From Pseudomonas sp. SCA2728.1_7 (GTDB lineage Bacteria; Pseudomonadota; Gammaproteobacteria; Pseudomonadales; Pseudomonadaceae), in assembly GCF_018138145.1 (NCBI RefSeq), contig NZ_CP073104.1:4035001-4099000 (forward strand): a stretch of DNA of 64,000 nt, read 5' to 3'. Under the pieces are notes generated by a model. It was not told where the DNA came from. It made no database searches and saw only the letters and a list, made by a program, of their open reading frames with translations. Both the position numbers and the translations under genes were made by a program. Numbering within the stretch: position 1 is the stretch's first letter; each line of letters begins with the position of its first letter. This document shows, in pieces, positions 1-8,667 of the stretch.

Positions 1-557
1 TCTTTGGCCCAGACCACGAACACATCGGCGATCGGGCTGTTGGTGATCCACATCTTCGCGCCGGTCAGGCTGTAGCCACCGTCGACTTTACGTGCACGGG
101 TAATCATCGCGCCCGGATCGGAACCGTGGTTTGGCTCGGTCAGGCCGAAGCAGCCGATCCACTCGCCGGAAGCCAGCTTCGGCAGGTATTTCTGCTTCTG
201 TGCTTCAGTGCCGAATTCGTTGATCGGCACCATGACCAAGGAAGACTGCACGCTCATCATCGAGCGGTAGCCGGAGTCGACACGCTCGACTTCACGGGCA
301 ATCAGACCGTAGCTGACATAGTTCAGACCGCTGCCGCCGTACTGCTCAGGGATGGTCGCGCCCAACAGGCCGACTTCGCCCATCTCGCGGAAGATCGCCG
401 GGTCAGTCTTCTCATGACGGAAAGCTTCGAGAACACGCGGTGCGAGGCTCTGTTGAGCGAACTGCTCGGCGGTGTCGCGGATCATGCGCTCTTCTTCGGA
501 GAGCTGTTGATCCAGCAGCAGGGGATCGATCCAGTTGAAGCTAGCTTTACCGCCCAT
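1..557 (-). CDS. gcdH: Glutaryl-CoA dehydrogenase, N-terminal part (runs off window)
   Basis: The minus-strand frame opens with ATG at 557 ([19 protein letters not shown]) and stays open to base 1, giving about 185 residues. It reads as the N-terminal helical and middle domains of an acyl-CoA dehydrogenase: [26 protein letters not shown], then [17 protein letters not shown] and [18 protein letters not shown]. The family oxidises and decarboxylates glutaryl-CoA to crotonyl-CoA with FAD, in lysine, tryptophan and glutarate breakdown. The start and the divergent LysR gene at 715 match the usual Pseudomonas gcdH-gcdR layout. The catalytic-base region lies outside the window, so substrate assignment rests on sequence resemblance and the neighbour. 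Confidence 0.9.
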   Translation of the reverse strand, partial: MGGKASFNWIDPLLLDQQLSEEERMIRDTAEQFAQQSLAPRVLEAFRHEKTDPAIFREMGEVGLLGATIPEQYGGSGLNYVSYGLIAREVERVDSGYRSMMSVQSSLVMVPINEFGTEAQKQKYLPKLASGEWIGCFGLTEPNHGSDPGAMITRARKVDGGYSLTGAKMWITNSPIADVFVVWAK

Positions 558-714
558 GATGTGTCCTCGCAAATCGGGTGAATTAACGTGGCATTGATCC
601 TAGGCGCGGTTCGCCGTCGCGGCAAACGAGGATTTCGCATTCTGTTGTGCTAATTTCTCACTCCGAAACGTCGCGAAATGCCTTTTCTGCGGCGCATTAG
701 TGAGGTTGATGTAC
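558..714. promoter_or_regulatory. Divergent promoter region between gcdH and its LysR regulator
   Basis: This 157-base gap separates two genes read outwards, the standard place for a LysR operator controlling both. No operator could be fixed with certainty. A GAGG at 702-705 sits at good ribosome-binding distance from the ATG at 715. Confidence 0.45.
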
Positions 715-1614
715 ATGCGCAGGAAGATCCCCAGCACCACAGCACTGATCAGTTTCGAGGCCGCCGCGCGTCACGAGAGCTTTACCCGCGCCGCTGAAGA
801 ACTTTCCCTCACCCAAGGCGCCATTTGCCGACAGATCGCCAGCCTAGAGGAGTTCCTCAGCGTGGAACTGTTCCGACGCTCGCGACGCGGAGTGAAACTG
901 ACCGAAGCAGGACTTTCCTACAGCCGCCGCGTCGCCACGCAACTTGATGCGGTCGAGCGCGACACCCTCTCAGTAATGGGCCAGCAAGGCACCAACGTGA
1001 TCGAACTGGCGGTGGTGCCGACCTTTGGCACGCAATGGCTGCTACCGCGACTCAAGGATTTCCAGCTCAAACACCCGGAAGTCACCGTCAACCTGACCAA
1101 CCGCACTCGCCCCTTCCTGTTTGCCGATACCGAGTTCGATGCAGCGATCTACTTCGGCGATGCCGACTGGTCGGGCACCGAATCCCACAGACTGATGGGT
1201 GAGAATCCGATGCCGGTGTGCAGCCCGGCCCTACTCGGTGACAAGACACATCTGACAGCCGAGGCAATCGCCGAGCTACCTTTGTTGCAGCAGACCACCC
1301 GCCCTTATGCCTGGCGCCAATGGTTCAACTCACAACACCTGAATATCCCCCGCGACATGACAGGTCCACGCTACGAGCTATTCTCCATGCTCGCCCAGGC
1401 CGCCATGCACGACATGGGCATTGCGCTGATTCCACCGTTCCTGATCCAGCGTGAACTGGCCGAGAAGCGCTTGGTGATTGCCAACTCCCAGGCACTCTCG
1501 AGCATCAAGGCCTATTACCTGATGATTCCCGAACGAAAGGTCGAATCAGCGTCATTGAAGGCATTTCGTGACTGGCTGGTAACCCAGGCACAGAGCTACA
1601 GCCTTGAAGGGTAA
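715..1614 (+). CDS. gcdR: LysR-family transcriptional regulator, GcdR-like
   Basis: The protein has an N-terminal winged helix-turn-helix (STTALISFEAAARHESFTRA, then AAEELSLTQGAICRQIASLE) followed by a LysR substrate-binding domain, about 299 residues in all. ATG at 715 is preferred over the GTG at 700 or ATG at 709 because GAGG at 702-705 is correctly spaced for it and the protein then begins MRRKIPSTTAL, as related regulators do. It is divergent from gcdH and probably activates glutarate/glutaryl-CoA breakdown in response to a pathway intermediate. The GcdR name rests on position and overall similarity; the ligand cannot be read from the sequence. Confidence 0.8.
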   Translation: MRRKIPSTTALISFEAAARHESFTRAAEELSLTQGAICRQIASLEEFLSVELFRRSRRGVKLTEAGLSYSRRVATQLDAVERDTLSVMGQQGTNVIELAVVPTFGTQWLLPRLKDFQLKHPEVTVNLTNRTRPFLFADTEFDAAIYFGDADWSGTESHRLMGENPMPVCSPALLGDKTHLTAEAIAELPLLQQTTRPYAWRQWFNSQHLNIPRDMTGPRYELFSMLAQAAMHDMGIALIPPFLIQRELAEKRLVIANSQALSSIKAYYLMIPERKVESASLKAFRDWLVTQAQSYSLEG

Positions 1615-2048
1615 AGGCTCACAGCGATAACTAACCCCGTAGTCAGGAAATCAAAAGCCCTACAGATATAAGTATTTGTCGCAATTGCACAGACTGTATC
1701 CGAAAGTCGTACAGACGTCCCACAAGCGCCTGACGACGTGGCTTTGAGCCTTCATCAGCGACGCATTAGTACCTATTCACGTCACCGATGAGAAATTTTT
1801 CCATAATCGGCCAGAATCCTTGCAAGGCACGGCCTGCAAGGGATTCATCTGGCCATCTGCGACATTCGGTCACGGCATGACTTGTAGTTAATTTTCCGTC
1901 ACCCGTCATAATCCCTTGAAGGGCATAAAGTTCGCCTGCAAAATGCCGCGCCCCGCCCTGATTTGGCGGGATCGTGCTGATCGGCCGCCCCAGTCGCACC
2001 ATCCGTAGTGCATGGGTTTACTCAATAAGATCACGCAGGAGATTTGAC
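1615..2048. other. Non-coding gap upstream of pntAA
   Basis: These 434 bases hold no convincing gene. A 7-bp inverted repeat (CCTTGCA at 1818-1824 and TGCAAGG at 1835-1841) lies in the middle and could be an operator or hairpin. A ribosome-binding site AGGAGA (about 2038-2043) sits just before the GTG start of pntAA. The promoter for the transhydrogenase operon must lie here but cannot be pinpointed. Confidence 0.5.
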
Positions 2049-3170
2049 GTGCACATTGGTGTTCCTCTCGAAACCCAGACCGGTGAAACACGGGTTGCTG
2101 CAACCCCGGAAACCATTAAAAAGCTGATCAGCCAAGGTCATAAGGTCACTGTGCAAACCGGCGCCGGCGTAAAAGCCAGTGTGGTCGACAGTGCCTATGA
2201 AGCGGCAGGCGCAACCATTGGCAGTGCCAATGACGCGTTTGGCGCCGAGCTGATTCTCAAAGTGGTCGCCCCCAGCGATGCCGAACTGACGCTGATCAAG
2301 CGCGGCACGGTGCTGGTGGGCATGCTCAACCCGTTCAACAACGAAACCATCGCGAAGATGGCCGAGTGCGGGATTACCGCGTTCGCCCTCGAAGCGGCGC
2401 CGCGCACCTCGCGCGCGCAGAGTCTCGATGTGTTGTCGTCGCAGGCGAACATCGCCGGCTATAAGGCTGTGTTGCTGGCTGCTCACCACTACCCACGCTT
2501 CATGCCGATGCTGATGACCGCTGCGGGTACCGTGAAAGCGGCGCGTGTGCTGATTCTCGGCGCTGGTGTGGCCGGGTTGCAGGCGATCGCCACGGCGAAA
2601 CGTCTGGGTGCGGTGATCGAAGCGTCCGACGTGCGTCCGGCGGTAAAAGAGCAGATCGAATCCCTCGGTGCGAAGTTCGTCGACGTGCCTTACGAAACCG
2701 ATGAAGAGCGCGAATGCGCCGTCGGTGTCGGCGGTTACGCGCGGCCAATGCCGGCGAGCTGGATGCAGCGTCAGGCGCAGGCTGTGCACGAGCGCGCCAA
2801 GCAGGCTGATATCGTCATCACCACCGCGCTGATTCCGGGCCGCAAGGCGCCGACGCTGTTGAGCGCGGAGACTGTAGCGCAGATGAAACCGGGCTCGGTG
2901 GTCATCGACCTCGCCGCCGCGCAGGGTGGCAACTGCCCGCTGACCGTGGCTGATCAAGTCGTCGTCGAGAATGGCGTGACCATTTGTGGCCCGACCAATC
3001 TGGCTGGTGAAGTCGCTGCAGACGCTTCGGCGCTGTACGCACGCAACCTGCTGGACTTCCTCAAGCTGGTCTTCACTAAAGAAGGCCAGTTCGACGTCAA
3101 CCTCGAAGACGACATCGTCGCCGCGTGCCTGATGTGCCGCGACGGCCAAGTCATCCGCAAAAACGCCTAA
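2049..3170 (+). CDS. pntAA: NAD(P) transhydrogenase subunit alpha 1, NAD(H)-binding
   Basis: This is the soluble domain I of the proton-translocating transhydrogenase, which transfers hydride between NAD(H) and NADP(H) at the inner membrane. It starts at GTG (VHIGVPLETQTGETRVAATP) seven bases after an AGGAG; the open frame extends upstream without support. The alanine-dehydrogenase-like N-terminus is followed by the Rossmann motif LILGAGVAGLQAIATAKRLG and by EASDVRPAVKEQ. At 373 residues it is the split form: E. coli PntA fuses this part to the membrane segment, which here is the next gene. The three pnt genes are 15 bases apart or overlapping and surely form one operon, mainly supplying NADPH. 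Confidence 0.96.
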   Translation: MHIGVPLETQTGETRVAATPETIKKLISQGHKVTVQTGAGVKASVVDSAYEAAGATIGSANDAFGAELILKVVAPSDAELTLIKRGTVLVGMLNPFNNETIAKMAECGITAFALEAAPRTSRAQSLDVLSSQANIAGYKAVLLAAHHYPRFMPMLMTAAGTVKAARVLILGAGVAGLQAIATAKRLGAVIEASDVRPAVKEQIESLGAKFVDVPYETDEERECAVGVGGYARPMPASWMQRQAQAVHERAKQADIVITTALIPGRKAPTLLSAETVAQMKPGSVVIDLAAAQGGNCPLTVADQVVVENGVTICGPTNLAGEVAADASALYARNLLDFLKLVFTKEGQFDVNLEDDIVAACLMCRDGQVIRKNA

Positions 3171-3185
3171 GCAGGGATTCAGACG

Positions 3186-3506
3186 ATGGAAGACCTTATC
3201 TCCCCCGGTATCTACAACCTGATCATCTTCGTGCTGGCGATTTATGTCGGTTACCACGTGGTCTGGAACGTTACACCTGCGCTGCACACGCCGTTGATGG
3301 CGGTGACCAACGCCATCTCGGCGATCGTGATCGTCGGCGCTATGCTCGCGGCCGCGCTGACCGTTACGCCGCTGGGCAAAACCATGGGCACCCTCGCCGT
3401 GGCACTGGCGGCGGTCAACGTGTTTGGTGGCTTCCTGGTCACCCGCCGCATGCTTGAGATGTTCAAGAAGAAAGCCCCGAAAGTAAAAGAAGAGGCGCCG
3501 AAGTAA
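3186..3506 (+). CDS. pntAB: NAD(P) transhydrogenase subunit alpha 2, membrane part
   Basis: This 106-residue hydrophobic protein has three clear membrane helices ([54 protein letters not shown]) and a Lys-rich cytoplasmic tail ([13 protein letters not shown]). It corresponds to the C-terminal membrane segment of E. coli PntA and contributes part of domain II, the proton channel. Its stop codon shares one base with the pntB start (TAATG), indicating translational coupling. Confidence 0.95.
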   Translation: MEDLISPGIYNLIIFVLAIYVGYHVVWNVTPALHTPLMAVTNAISAIVIVGAMLAAALTVTPLGKTMGTLAVALAAVNVFGGFLVTRRMLEMFKKKAPKVKEEAPK

Positions 3507-4939
3507 TGAGCATGAATCTCGTCACGACGCTCTACCTGATCGCGTCGATCTGTTTTATCCAGGCCCTCAAAGGCCTGTCGCACCCCACGACATCGCGGCG
3601 CGGCAACCTGTTCGGCATGCTCGGCATGGCCTTGGCCATCCTGACTACCGTCGGCCTCATCTATAAGTTGGGCGCTGAGCTGGCAACTGCCGGTATCGGT
3701 TATGTGATCGTTGGCCTGCTGGTCGGCGGCACTGCCGGTTCGATCATGGCCAAGCGCGTTGAAATGACCAAGATGCCGGAACTGGTCGCCTTCATGCACA
3801 GCATGATCGGCCTGGCAGCGGTGTTCATCGCGATCGCCGCAGTTGTTGAGCCGCAGTCGCTGGGCATTGTTAAACAGCTGGGCGACTCGATTCCGGCGGG
3901 CAACCGTCTGGAGCTGTTCCTCGGCGCTGCCATCGGTGCGATCACCTTCTCCGGTTCGGTGATTGCGTTCGGCAAGCTCTCGGGCAAGTACAAGTTCCGC
4001 CTGTTCCAGGGCGCACCGGTACAGTTCACCGGTCAGCACAAGCTCAACGCGGTGCTGGGCCTGGCAACGCTGGCGCTCGGTCTGACCTTCATGTTCACCG
4101 GCAACCTCACGGCGTTCGCGCTGATGCTGGCGCTGGCGTTCGTGATGGGCGTGCTGATCATCATCCCGATTGGCGGTGCCGACATGCCGGTGGTGGTGTC
4201 GATGCTCAACAGCTATTCGGGCTGGGCGGCGGCAGGTATCGGATTCTCGCTGAACAATTCGATGCTGATCATTGCCGGTTCCTTGGTGGGCTCGAGCGGC
4301 GCGATCCTCTCGTACATCATGTGCAAGGCGATGAACCGTTCCTTCTTTAATGTACTGCTCGGTGGTTTCGGCAATACGGCCGATGCAGGTCCTGCCGGTG
4401 CGAAAGAAGCACGTCCGGTGAAATCCGGTTCGGCTGACGACGCAACCTTCCTGCTGACCAACGCCGACACCGTGATCATCGTCCCGGGCTACGGCTTGGC
4501 GGTTGCACGTGCACAGCACGCGCTGAAGGAATTGACCGAGAAGCTGACCCACCGTGGCGTGACCGTGAAGTATGCGATCCACCCGGTTGCCGGCCGTATG
4601 CCGGGGCACATGAACGTTCTGCTCGCCGAGGCCGAAGTGCCTTACGATCAGGTGTTCGAGATGGAAGACATCAACTCCGAGTTCGGCCAGGCCGACGTGG
4701 TGTTGGTGCTCGGCGCGAACGACGTGGTCAACCCGGCCGCGAAGAACGATCCGAAATCGCCGATTGCCGGCATGCCGATTCTCGAAGCGTTCAAGGCCAA
4801 AACCATCATCGTTAACAAACGCTCGATGGCCAGCGGCTATGCCGGTCTGGACAACGAGCTGTTCTACCTGGACAAGACCATGATGGTCTTCGGCGACGCG
4901 AAGAAAGTCATCGAAGACATGGTCAAAGCGGTCGAGTAA
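3506..4939 (+). CDS. pntB: NAD(P) transhydrogenase subunit beta
   Basis: This 477-residue protein has about eight or nine membrane helices in the first 270 residues (domain II proton channel) and a soluble NADP(H)-binding domain III at the C-terminus. The latter shows VIIVPGYGLAVARAQHAL, the family's NADP-binding fingerprint, then YAIHPVAGRMPGHMNVLLAE and VLVLGANDVVNPAAK. It completes the complex with pntAA and pntAB and is translationally coupled to the latter. A strong terminator follows. Confidence 0.97.
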   Translation: MSMNLVTTLYLIASICFIQALKGLSHPTTSRRGNLFGMLGMALAILTTVGLIYKLGAELATAGIGYVIVGLLVGGTAGSIMAKRVEMTKMPELVAFMHSMIGLAAVFIAIAAVVEPQSLGIVKQLGDSIPAGNRLELFLGAAIGAITFSGSVIAFGKLSGKYKFRLFQGAPVQFTGQHKLNAVLGLATLALGLTFMFTGNLTAFALMLALAFVMGVLIIIPIGGADMPVVVSMLNSYSGWAAAGIGFSLNNSMLIIAGSLVGSSGAILSYIMCKAMNRSFFNVLLGGFGNTADAGPAGAKEARPVKSGSADDATFLLTNADTVIIVPGYGLAVARAQHALKELTEKLTHRGVTVKYAIHPVAGRMPGHMNVLLAEAEVPYDQVFEMEDINSEFGQADVVLVLGANDVVNPAAKNDPKSPIAGMPILEAFKAKTIIVNKRSMASGYAGLDNELFYLDKTMMVFGDAKKVIEDMVKAVE

Positions 4940-4960
4940 TACCCCCGCTGCAATAGCGAA

Positions 4961-4985
4961 CGCCCCGACTCGTCGGGGCGTTTTT
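4961..4985 (+). terminator. Intrinsic terminator of the pnt operon
   Basis: A 9-bp GC-rich stem (CGCCCCGAC and GTCGGGGCG) with a two-base loop is followed by TTTTT, 21 bases after the pntB stop. Confidence 0.93.
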
Positions 4986-5154
4986 GTTTGCGCAAAACGT
5001 CGGACAATTTGCCACGTTGTTGCAGATCCAGTAACGGTGTTTTACTTGAAAACCGCTAAATAGACGCCTCGTTTGCGACCTTGGTAGCGGGACAGGCGCC
5101 CGTCAAATTCACTAGACTGCGCATCCTGCTACTCGTTGCCCGAGATAATAATCC

Positions 5155-6648
5155 ATGTACCGTGACCGTATTCGCCTGCCTTCGTTGTTGGATAAAGTGA
5201 TGAGCGCCGCCGACGCTGCTGCTCTGATTGAGGACGGCATGACCGTCGGCATGAGCGGCTTCACTCGCGCCGGCGAAGCCAAGGCTGTTCCTCACGCACT
5301 GGCCGAGCGCGCCAAGGTCACGCCGCTGAAGATCAGCCTGATGACCGGCGCCAGCCTGGGCAACGACCTCGACAAGCAACTGACCGAAGCCGGCGTGCTG
5401 TCGCGACGCATGCCATTCCAGGTCGACAGCACCTTGCGCAAAGCCATCAACGCCGGCCAAGTCATGTTCATCGACCAGCATCTGTCGGAAACCGTCGAGC
5501 AACTGCGCAACCAGCAGCTGAAGCTGCCAGACATCGCGGTCATCGAAGCCGTGGCCATTACCGAGCAAGGCCACATCGTGCCGACCACTTCGGTGGGCAA
5601 CTCGGCGAGCTTTGCGATTTTCGCCAAACAGGTGATCGTCGAGATCAACCTGGCGCACAACGCCAACCTCGAAGGTCTGCACGACATCTATATCCCGACC
5701 TACCGCCCGACGCGCACGCCGATCCCGCTGGTGAAAGTCGACGACCGCATCGGTAGCACGGCGATTCCGATTCCGCCGGAGAAGATCGTCGCCATCGTCA
5801 TCACCCAACAGGCCGATTCGCCGTCCACCGTGTCGTCGCCAGACGTCGACACCAACGCCATCGCCGATCACCTGATTACCTTCTTCAAGCAGGAAGTCGA
5901 CGCCGGGCGCATGACCAACAAGCTCGGCCCGTTGCAGGCGGGGATCGGCAACATTGCCAACGCGGTGATGTGTGGCCTGATCGATTCGCCGTTTGAAGAC
6001 CTGACCATGTACTCCGAAGTGCTGCAGGATTCGACCTTCGACCTGATCGACGCCGGCAAGCTGAGCTTTGCGTCGGGCAGCTCGATTACTTTGTCGGAGC
6101 GCCGCAACAGCGACGTATTCGGCAATCTGGAGAAGTACAAGGACAAACTGGTACTGCGTCCGCAGGAGATCTCCAACCACCCGGAGGTGGTGCGGCGCCT
6201 GGGCATCATCGGCATCAACACGGCGCTGGAGTTCGACATCTACGGCAACGTCAACTCCACGCACGTCTGTGGCACGCGGATGATGAATGGCATCGGCGGC
6301 TCCGGCGACTTCGCGCGTAATGCGCATCTGGCGGTGTTCGTGACCAAGTCGATTGCCAAGGGCGGCGCGATTTCCAGCGTGGTGCCGATGGTCAGCCACG
6401 TTGATCATACCGAGCATGATGTCGACATTCTGGTGACCGAGGTGGGCTTGGCGGACCTTCGCGGCCTGGCGCCCCGGGAGCGTGCGCGGGTGATCATCGA
6501 TAACTGTGTTCACCCGGACTTCCGTCAGGCACTGAATGATTACTTCACGAAGGCCTGTGCAATTGGTGGCCACACCCCGCACATCCTGCGTGAAGCCCTG
6601 AGCTGGCACATGAATCTGGAAGAAACCGGGCGCATGCTCGCTGTCTGA
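5155..6648 (+). CDS. Acetyl-CoA hydrolase/transferase family protein (probable succinate or propionate CoA-transferase)
   Basis: This 497-residue protein belongs to the Cat1/Ach1 class I CoA-transferases, which move CoA between acetyl-CoA (or propionyl-CoA) and succinate or acetate through a glutamyl-CoA enzyme intermediate. Early motifs are IEDGMTVGMSGFTRAGEAK and LMTGASLGNDLD. The likely catalytic glutamate is Glu359 in NTALEFDIYGNVNS, followed by the CoA-binding GIGGSGDFARNAHL. It is a single gene with its own promoter, after the pnt terminator. Full family length suggests it is intact; which acyl-CoA it prefers cannot be read from sequence. Confidence 0.9.
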   Translation: MYRDRIRLPSLLDKVMSAADAAALIEDGMTVGMSGFTRAGEAKAVPHALAERAKVTPLKISLMTGASLGNDLDKQLTEAGVLSRRMPFQVDSTLRKAINAGQVMFIDQHLSETVEQLRNQQLKLPDIAVIEAVAITEQGHIVPTTSVGNSASFAIFAKQVIVEINLAHNANLEGLHDIYIPTYRPTRTPIPLVKVDDRIGSTAIPIPPEKIVAIVITQQADSPSTVSSPDVDTNAIADHLITFFKQEVDAGRMTNKLGPLQAGIGNIANAVMCGLIDSPFEDLTMYSEVLQDSTFDLIDAGKLSFASGSSITLSERRNSDVFGNLEKYKDKLVLRPQEISNHPEVVRRLGIIGINTALEFDIYGNVNSTHVCGTRMMNGIGGSGDFARNAHLAVFVTKSIAKGGAISSVVPMVSHVDHTEHDVDILVTEVGLADLRGLAPRERARVIIDNCVHPDFRQALNDYFTKACAIGGHTPHILREALSWHMNLEETGRMLAV

Positions 6649-6969
6649 TTCACACAGATAAACCGCCGACGCAATACAGTTAGCGTCGGCGAACTTTCTC
6701 AAGCCTCCCCACCTGACAAAAACTGTACTGCTGTACCGGTCGTTTCCTACAGCCTTTGCCTACTTTTCCGAGTGAATCGAGCAAAAATGCACCACTTGAG
6801 TGCGGACAAGTACAGTTTGCTCAATTTTGACCCGTACACCCCCTATAAACAGTTAACTGGTCACTCACAATACAGTTGAACTGTATCTAGAGAGACTAGG
6901 CAAACGAGAGGATCATGGGCACCAGTCAAACCACTACCTGATCCCGCCACAAGCGGAAGGATGTCAACC
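6649..6969. promoter_or_regulatory. Operator-rich region with repeated ACTGTA/TACAGT half-sites
   Basis: This 321-base gap before the DUF1127 gene contains TACAGTT at 6675-6681 and 6811-6817, AACTGTA at 6721-6727, CTGTA at 6731-6735, ACAGTTAACTG at 6849-6859, and a perfect palindrome at 6870-6886 (ATACAGTT-G-AACTGTAT). One more TACAGTT lies past the gene at 7305-7311. Such clustering points to cooperative binding of one dimeric regulator; the ACTGTAC-type half-site recalls MocR/GntR-type operators, but this is inference. The palindrome is about 84 bases before the ATG and may overlap the promoter. Confidence 0.55.
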
Positions 6970-7185
6970 ATGGAACGTACACTCAGTTCCGAACTGTTTT
7001 TCGAAGACAAAGCTGTAAACACCCAGGCTTCCCTGCCTCTGCGCGTTATCGCCAACCTGATGTTGTGGCAGCGCCGCATCTCCAGCCGCCACCAACTGGC
7101 TCGTCTGGATTCGCGTCTGCTGGCTGACGCCGGTATCAGCGAAGCACAACGCTACGAAGAGCTGAGCAAGCCGTTCTGGCGCTAA
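6970..7185 (+). CDS. DUF1127 domain small basic protein
   Basis: The ATG at 6970 is chosen because GGAAGG at 6955-6960 is well placed for it; the ATG at 6961 abuts that site. The 71-residue product ends in the DUF1127 signature: RVIANLMLWQRRISSRHQLA followed by RLDSRLLADAGISEAQRYEE and KPFWR. In other proteobacteria related small proteins are linked to RNA turnover and phosphate or carbon metabolism, but the function of this one is unknown. It appears monocistronic, with its own terminator and an elaborate upstream operator region. Confidence 0.85.
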   Translation: MERTLSSELFFEDKAVNTQASLPLRVIANLMLWQRRISSRHQLARLDSRLLADAGISEAQRYEELSKPFWR

Positions 7186-7242
7186 GTAGCGTCGCTGGCT
7201 CTGGTCGTTAGACCCACCGCCAGCAACCCGAATTGAACAAAC

Positions 7243-7274
7243 AAAACCCGTCGTGGGAAACCGCGACGGGTTTT
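7243..7274 (+). terminator. Terminator after the DUF1127 gene
   Basis: An 11-bp stem (AAAACCCGTCG at 7243-7253 and CGACGGGTTTT at 7264-7274) with a ten-base loop and a T-run. The A-run on the 5' side suggests it could work in both directions. Confidence 0.88.
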
Positions 7275-7341
7275 ATCGTTTTTGGCTCTAAAAAAGCCAT
7301 ACCAGTACAGTTCACATAATTATAAATAAGAACATTACAAT

Positions 7342-7420
7342 TGTAGGAGCTGCCGAAGGCTGCGATCTTTTGATCTTGAAAATCCAAAGCAAAAGATCGC
7401 AGCCTTCGGCAGCTCCTACA
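7342..7420. repeat. REP-type inverted repeat (GTAGGAGCTGCCGAAGG family)
   Basis: Two inverted copies of a roughly 31-base unit beginning TGTAGGAGCTGCCGAAGG and running through CTGCGATC form a long hairpin with a short AT-rich loop. This unit is common between genes in fluorescens-group genomes (REPIN arrangement). Together with the preceding terminator it fills the 7186-7560 gap. Confidence 0.88.
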
Positions 7421-7560
7421 GTTTTTCGTCTGGATGCTGGTTAGGTATCGGGTTCTGCGCCTAATATCCACGCAGAACGTGGCGAATGCTGTGTCACTGG
7501 CGTCTGACTCCTCAGATACCGAGCCACCTCTCTCTACGGTTTATCCAAAGGAGTTACACC

Positions 7561-7878
7561 ATGTCCCGTCTTCGCCTGCTCAGTGCCGCCGCCCTGCTGG
7601 CCGTGGCTGCCAACGCCAGCGCCACCAGCTTCATCGTGACCACCGACGCCGTTGTCGGCGCTCTGAAATCCTCTTCCGACGCCACCTCCGACGTCACTTC
7701 GTCGTTCCGTGACGACAAAATCGTCCTCGCCGCCCGTGACGACGCTGCCAGCTTCGTGGCCAGCGAAGGTGAAATCCGTGGGGTGAAACTGGAAAGCGCA
7801 CTGGATCACATCCGTCACCAGGCGCCACAGTTGCAAGCCACTGACGCACAACTGGCGCAGGCCATCCTGACGATCTAA
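7561..7878 (+). CDS. DUF2388 exported protein, paralog 1
   Basis: This 105-residue protein begins at ATG 7561 behind GGAG (7550-7553) and has a clear signal peptide (MSRLRLLSAAALLAVAANAS, cleaved near ASA-TSF). The mature part carries the family core SSFRDDKIVLAARDDAASFV, ASEGEIRGVKLESALDHIR and a C-terminal LAQAILTI. It is the first of three tandem paralogs (next at 7986 and 8347) of a small, apparently Pseudomonas-restricted family of unknown function (DUF2388/TIGR02448). There are no cysteines, and a periplasmic location is expected. Confidence 0.88.
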   Translation: MSRLRLLSAAALLAVAANASATSFIVTTDAVVGALKSSSDATSDVTSSFRDDKIVLAARDDAASFVASEGEIRGVKLESALDHIRHQAPQLQATDAQLAQAILTI

Positions 7879-7890
7879 GCGCCAGGTACC

Positions 7891-7922
7891 CATCGGGACA
7901 CGTCGGTCGTGTCCCGATGTTT
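7891..7922 (+). terminator. Hairpin between DUF2388 paralogs 1 and 2
   Basis: An 11-bp stem (CATCGGGACAC at 7891-7901 and GTGTCCCGATG at 7909-7919) is followed by only three T. It is a weak terminator or RNA-stabilising hairpin that would lower expression of the downstream genes relative to the first. Confidence 0.6.
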
Positions 7923-7985
7923 CGGCGCTGGCTCTGGCCCGGGCATTGCGCTAGCCTTTGGGCTCACCAAAAATTACCGAGTCCG

Positions 7986-8303
7986 ATGCGCTTTCTTCCA
8001 AATCTACTGATTCCCTCCGTATTGTTCACCGCCTGCTGGACGGCGCCGGTTAATGCCTTTGATGCTTTCAACGCGTCGACCCAAGGCACCGTCGTCAGTG
8101 GTTACGCCACCAGCATGGTGTCTTCCGCACCGTTCGACCGTAAACTGCTTCTCGCCGCTCACGATGACGCGGCCGCGTTCGTTGCCAGTGACGGTGAATG
8201 GCGAGGTGCTCGTCTGGAATCCGCGCTGCATTACCTGCGCAAAACCCGGCCGAAACTTCATGTCAGCGACCTTGAACTGGCAGAAGCAATTCTCGTCCAA
8301 TAG
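7986..8303 (+). CDS. DUF2388 exported protein, paralog 2
   Basis: This 105-residue protein opens with a signal peptide (MRFLPNLLIPSVLFTACWTA, cleaved near VNA-FDA). The mature core FDRKLLLAAHDDAAAFVASD, GEWRGARLESALHYLRK and LAEAILVQ aligns with the copies on either side. It is the most divergent of the three near the mature N-terminus. It sits 43 bases before paralog 3 and is probably co-transcribed with it. Function unknown. Confidence 0.87.
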   Translation: MRFLPNLLIPSVLFTACWTAPVNAFDAFNASTQGTVVSGYATSMVSSAPFDRKLLLAAHDDAAAFVASDGEWRGARLESALHYLRKTRPKLHVSDLELAEAILVQ

Positions 8304-8346
8304 TTATCCTGTACCCCAGTTATCCTTGCCCTTCCGGAGTCGTTCC

Positions 8347-8667
8347 ATGCGTAGCCCGCTGATTGCTGCCGCCCTTGGCCTGTTTTTGTTGGCCGACGTG
8401 GCCCAGGCGCACACCCTGGTAGCCACCAGTAACATCATCGTTCGTGCCTCCCAGCGCACCATCGATTTCACCTCCGACACCACCACGTCGATTCGCGATT
8501 CGAAAATCATCCGCGAAGCCCACGACGACGCTGCCAGTTTCGTTGCCACTAACGGTGATATCCGTGGCGCGCATCTGGAAGCCGCGCTCAATACCCTGCG
8601 CACCCGTGTGCCGGAAGCGCGCGACGCCAGTGATCAGGTTCTCGCCGAAGCCATCCTCGCACTGTGA
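8347..8667 (+). CDS. DUF2388 exported protein, paralog 3
   Basis: This 106-residue protein has a signal peptide (MRSPLIAAALGLFLLADVAQ, cleaved at AQA-HTL) and the core TTSIRDSKIIREAHDDAASF, NGDIRGAHLEAALNTLR and VLAEAILAL. A GGAG lies about 11 bases before the ATG. Its TGA overlaps the GTG start of the next gene (GTGA), so the two are translationally coupled, which ties the small proteins to the large exported protein that follows. Confidence 0.88.
   Translation: MRSPLIAAALGLFLLADVAQAHTLVATSNIIVRASQRTIDFTSDTTTSIRDSKIIREAHDDAASFVATNGDIRGAHLEAALNTLRTRVPEARDASDQVLAEAILAL

Noticed and set aside
1974..2048. N-terminal extension of pntAA
   Set aside because: The segment MLIGRPSRTIRSAWV lies outside family homology, and GTG 2049 has a proper ribosome-binding site.
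3251..4609. 452-codon minus-strand frame opposite pntAB/pntB
   Set aside because: The translation is His/Arg/Gln-rich low complexity, as expected from antisense of a membrane protein gene.
5056..6702. 548-codon open frame on the minus strand over the CoA-transferase gene
   Set aside because: It is a shadow of a GC-rich gene: its translation is rich in His, Arg, Asp and Gly with no domain, while the plus frame has clear family motifs.
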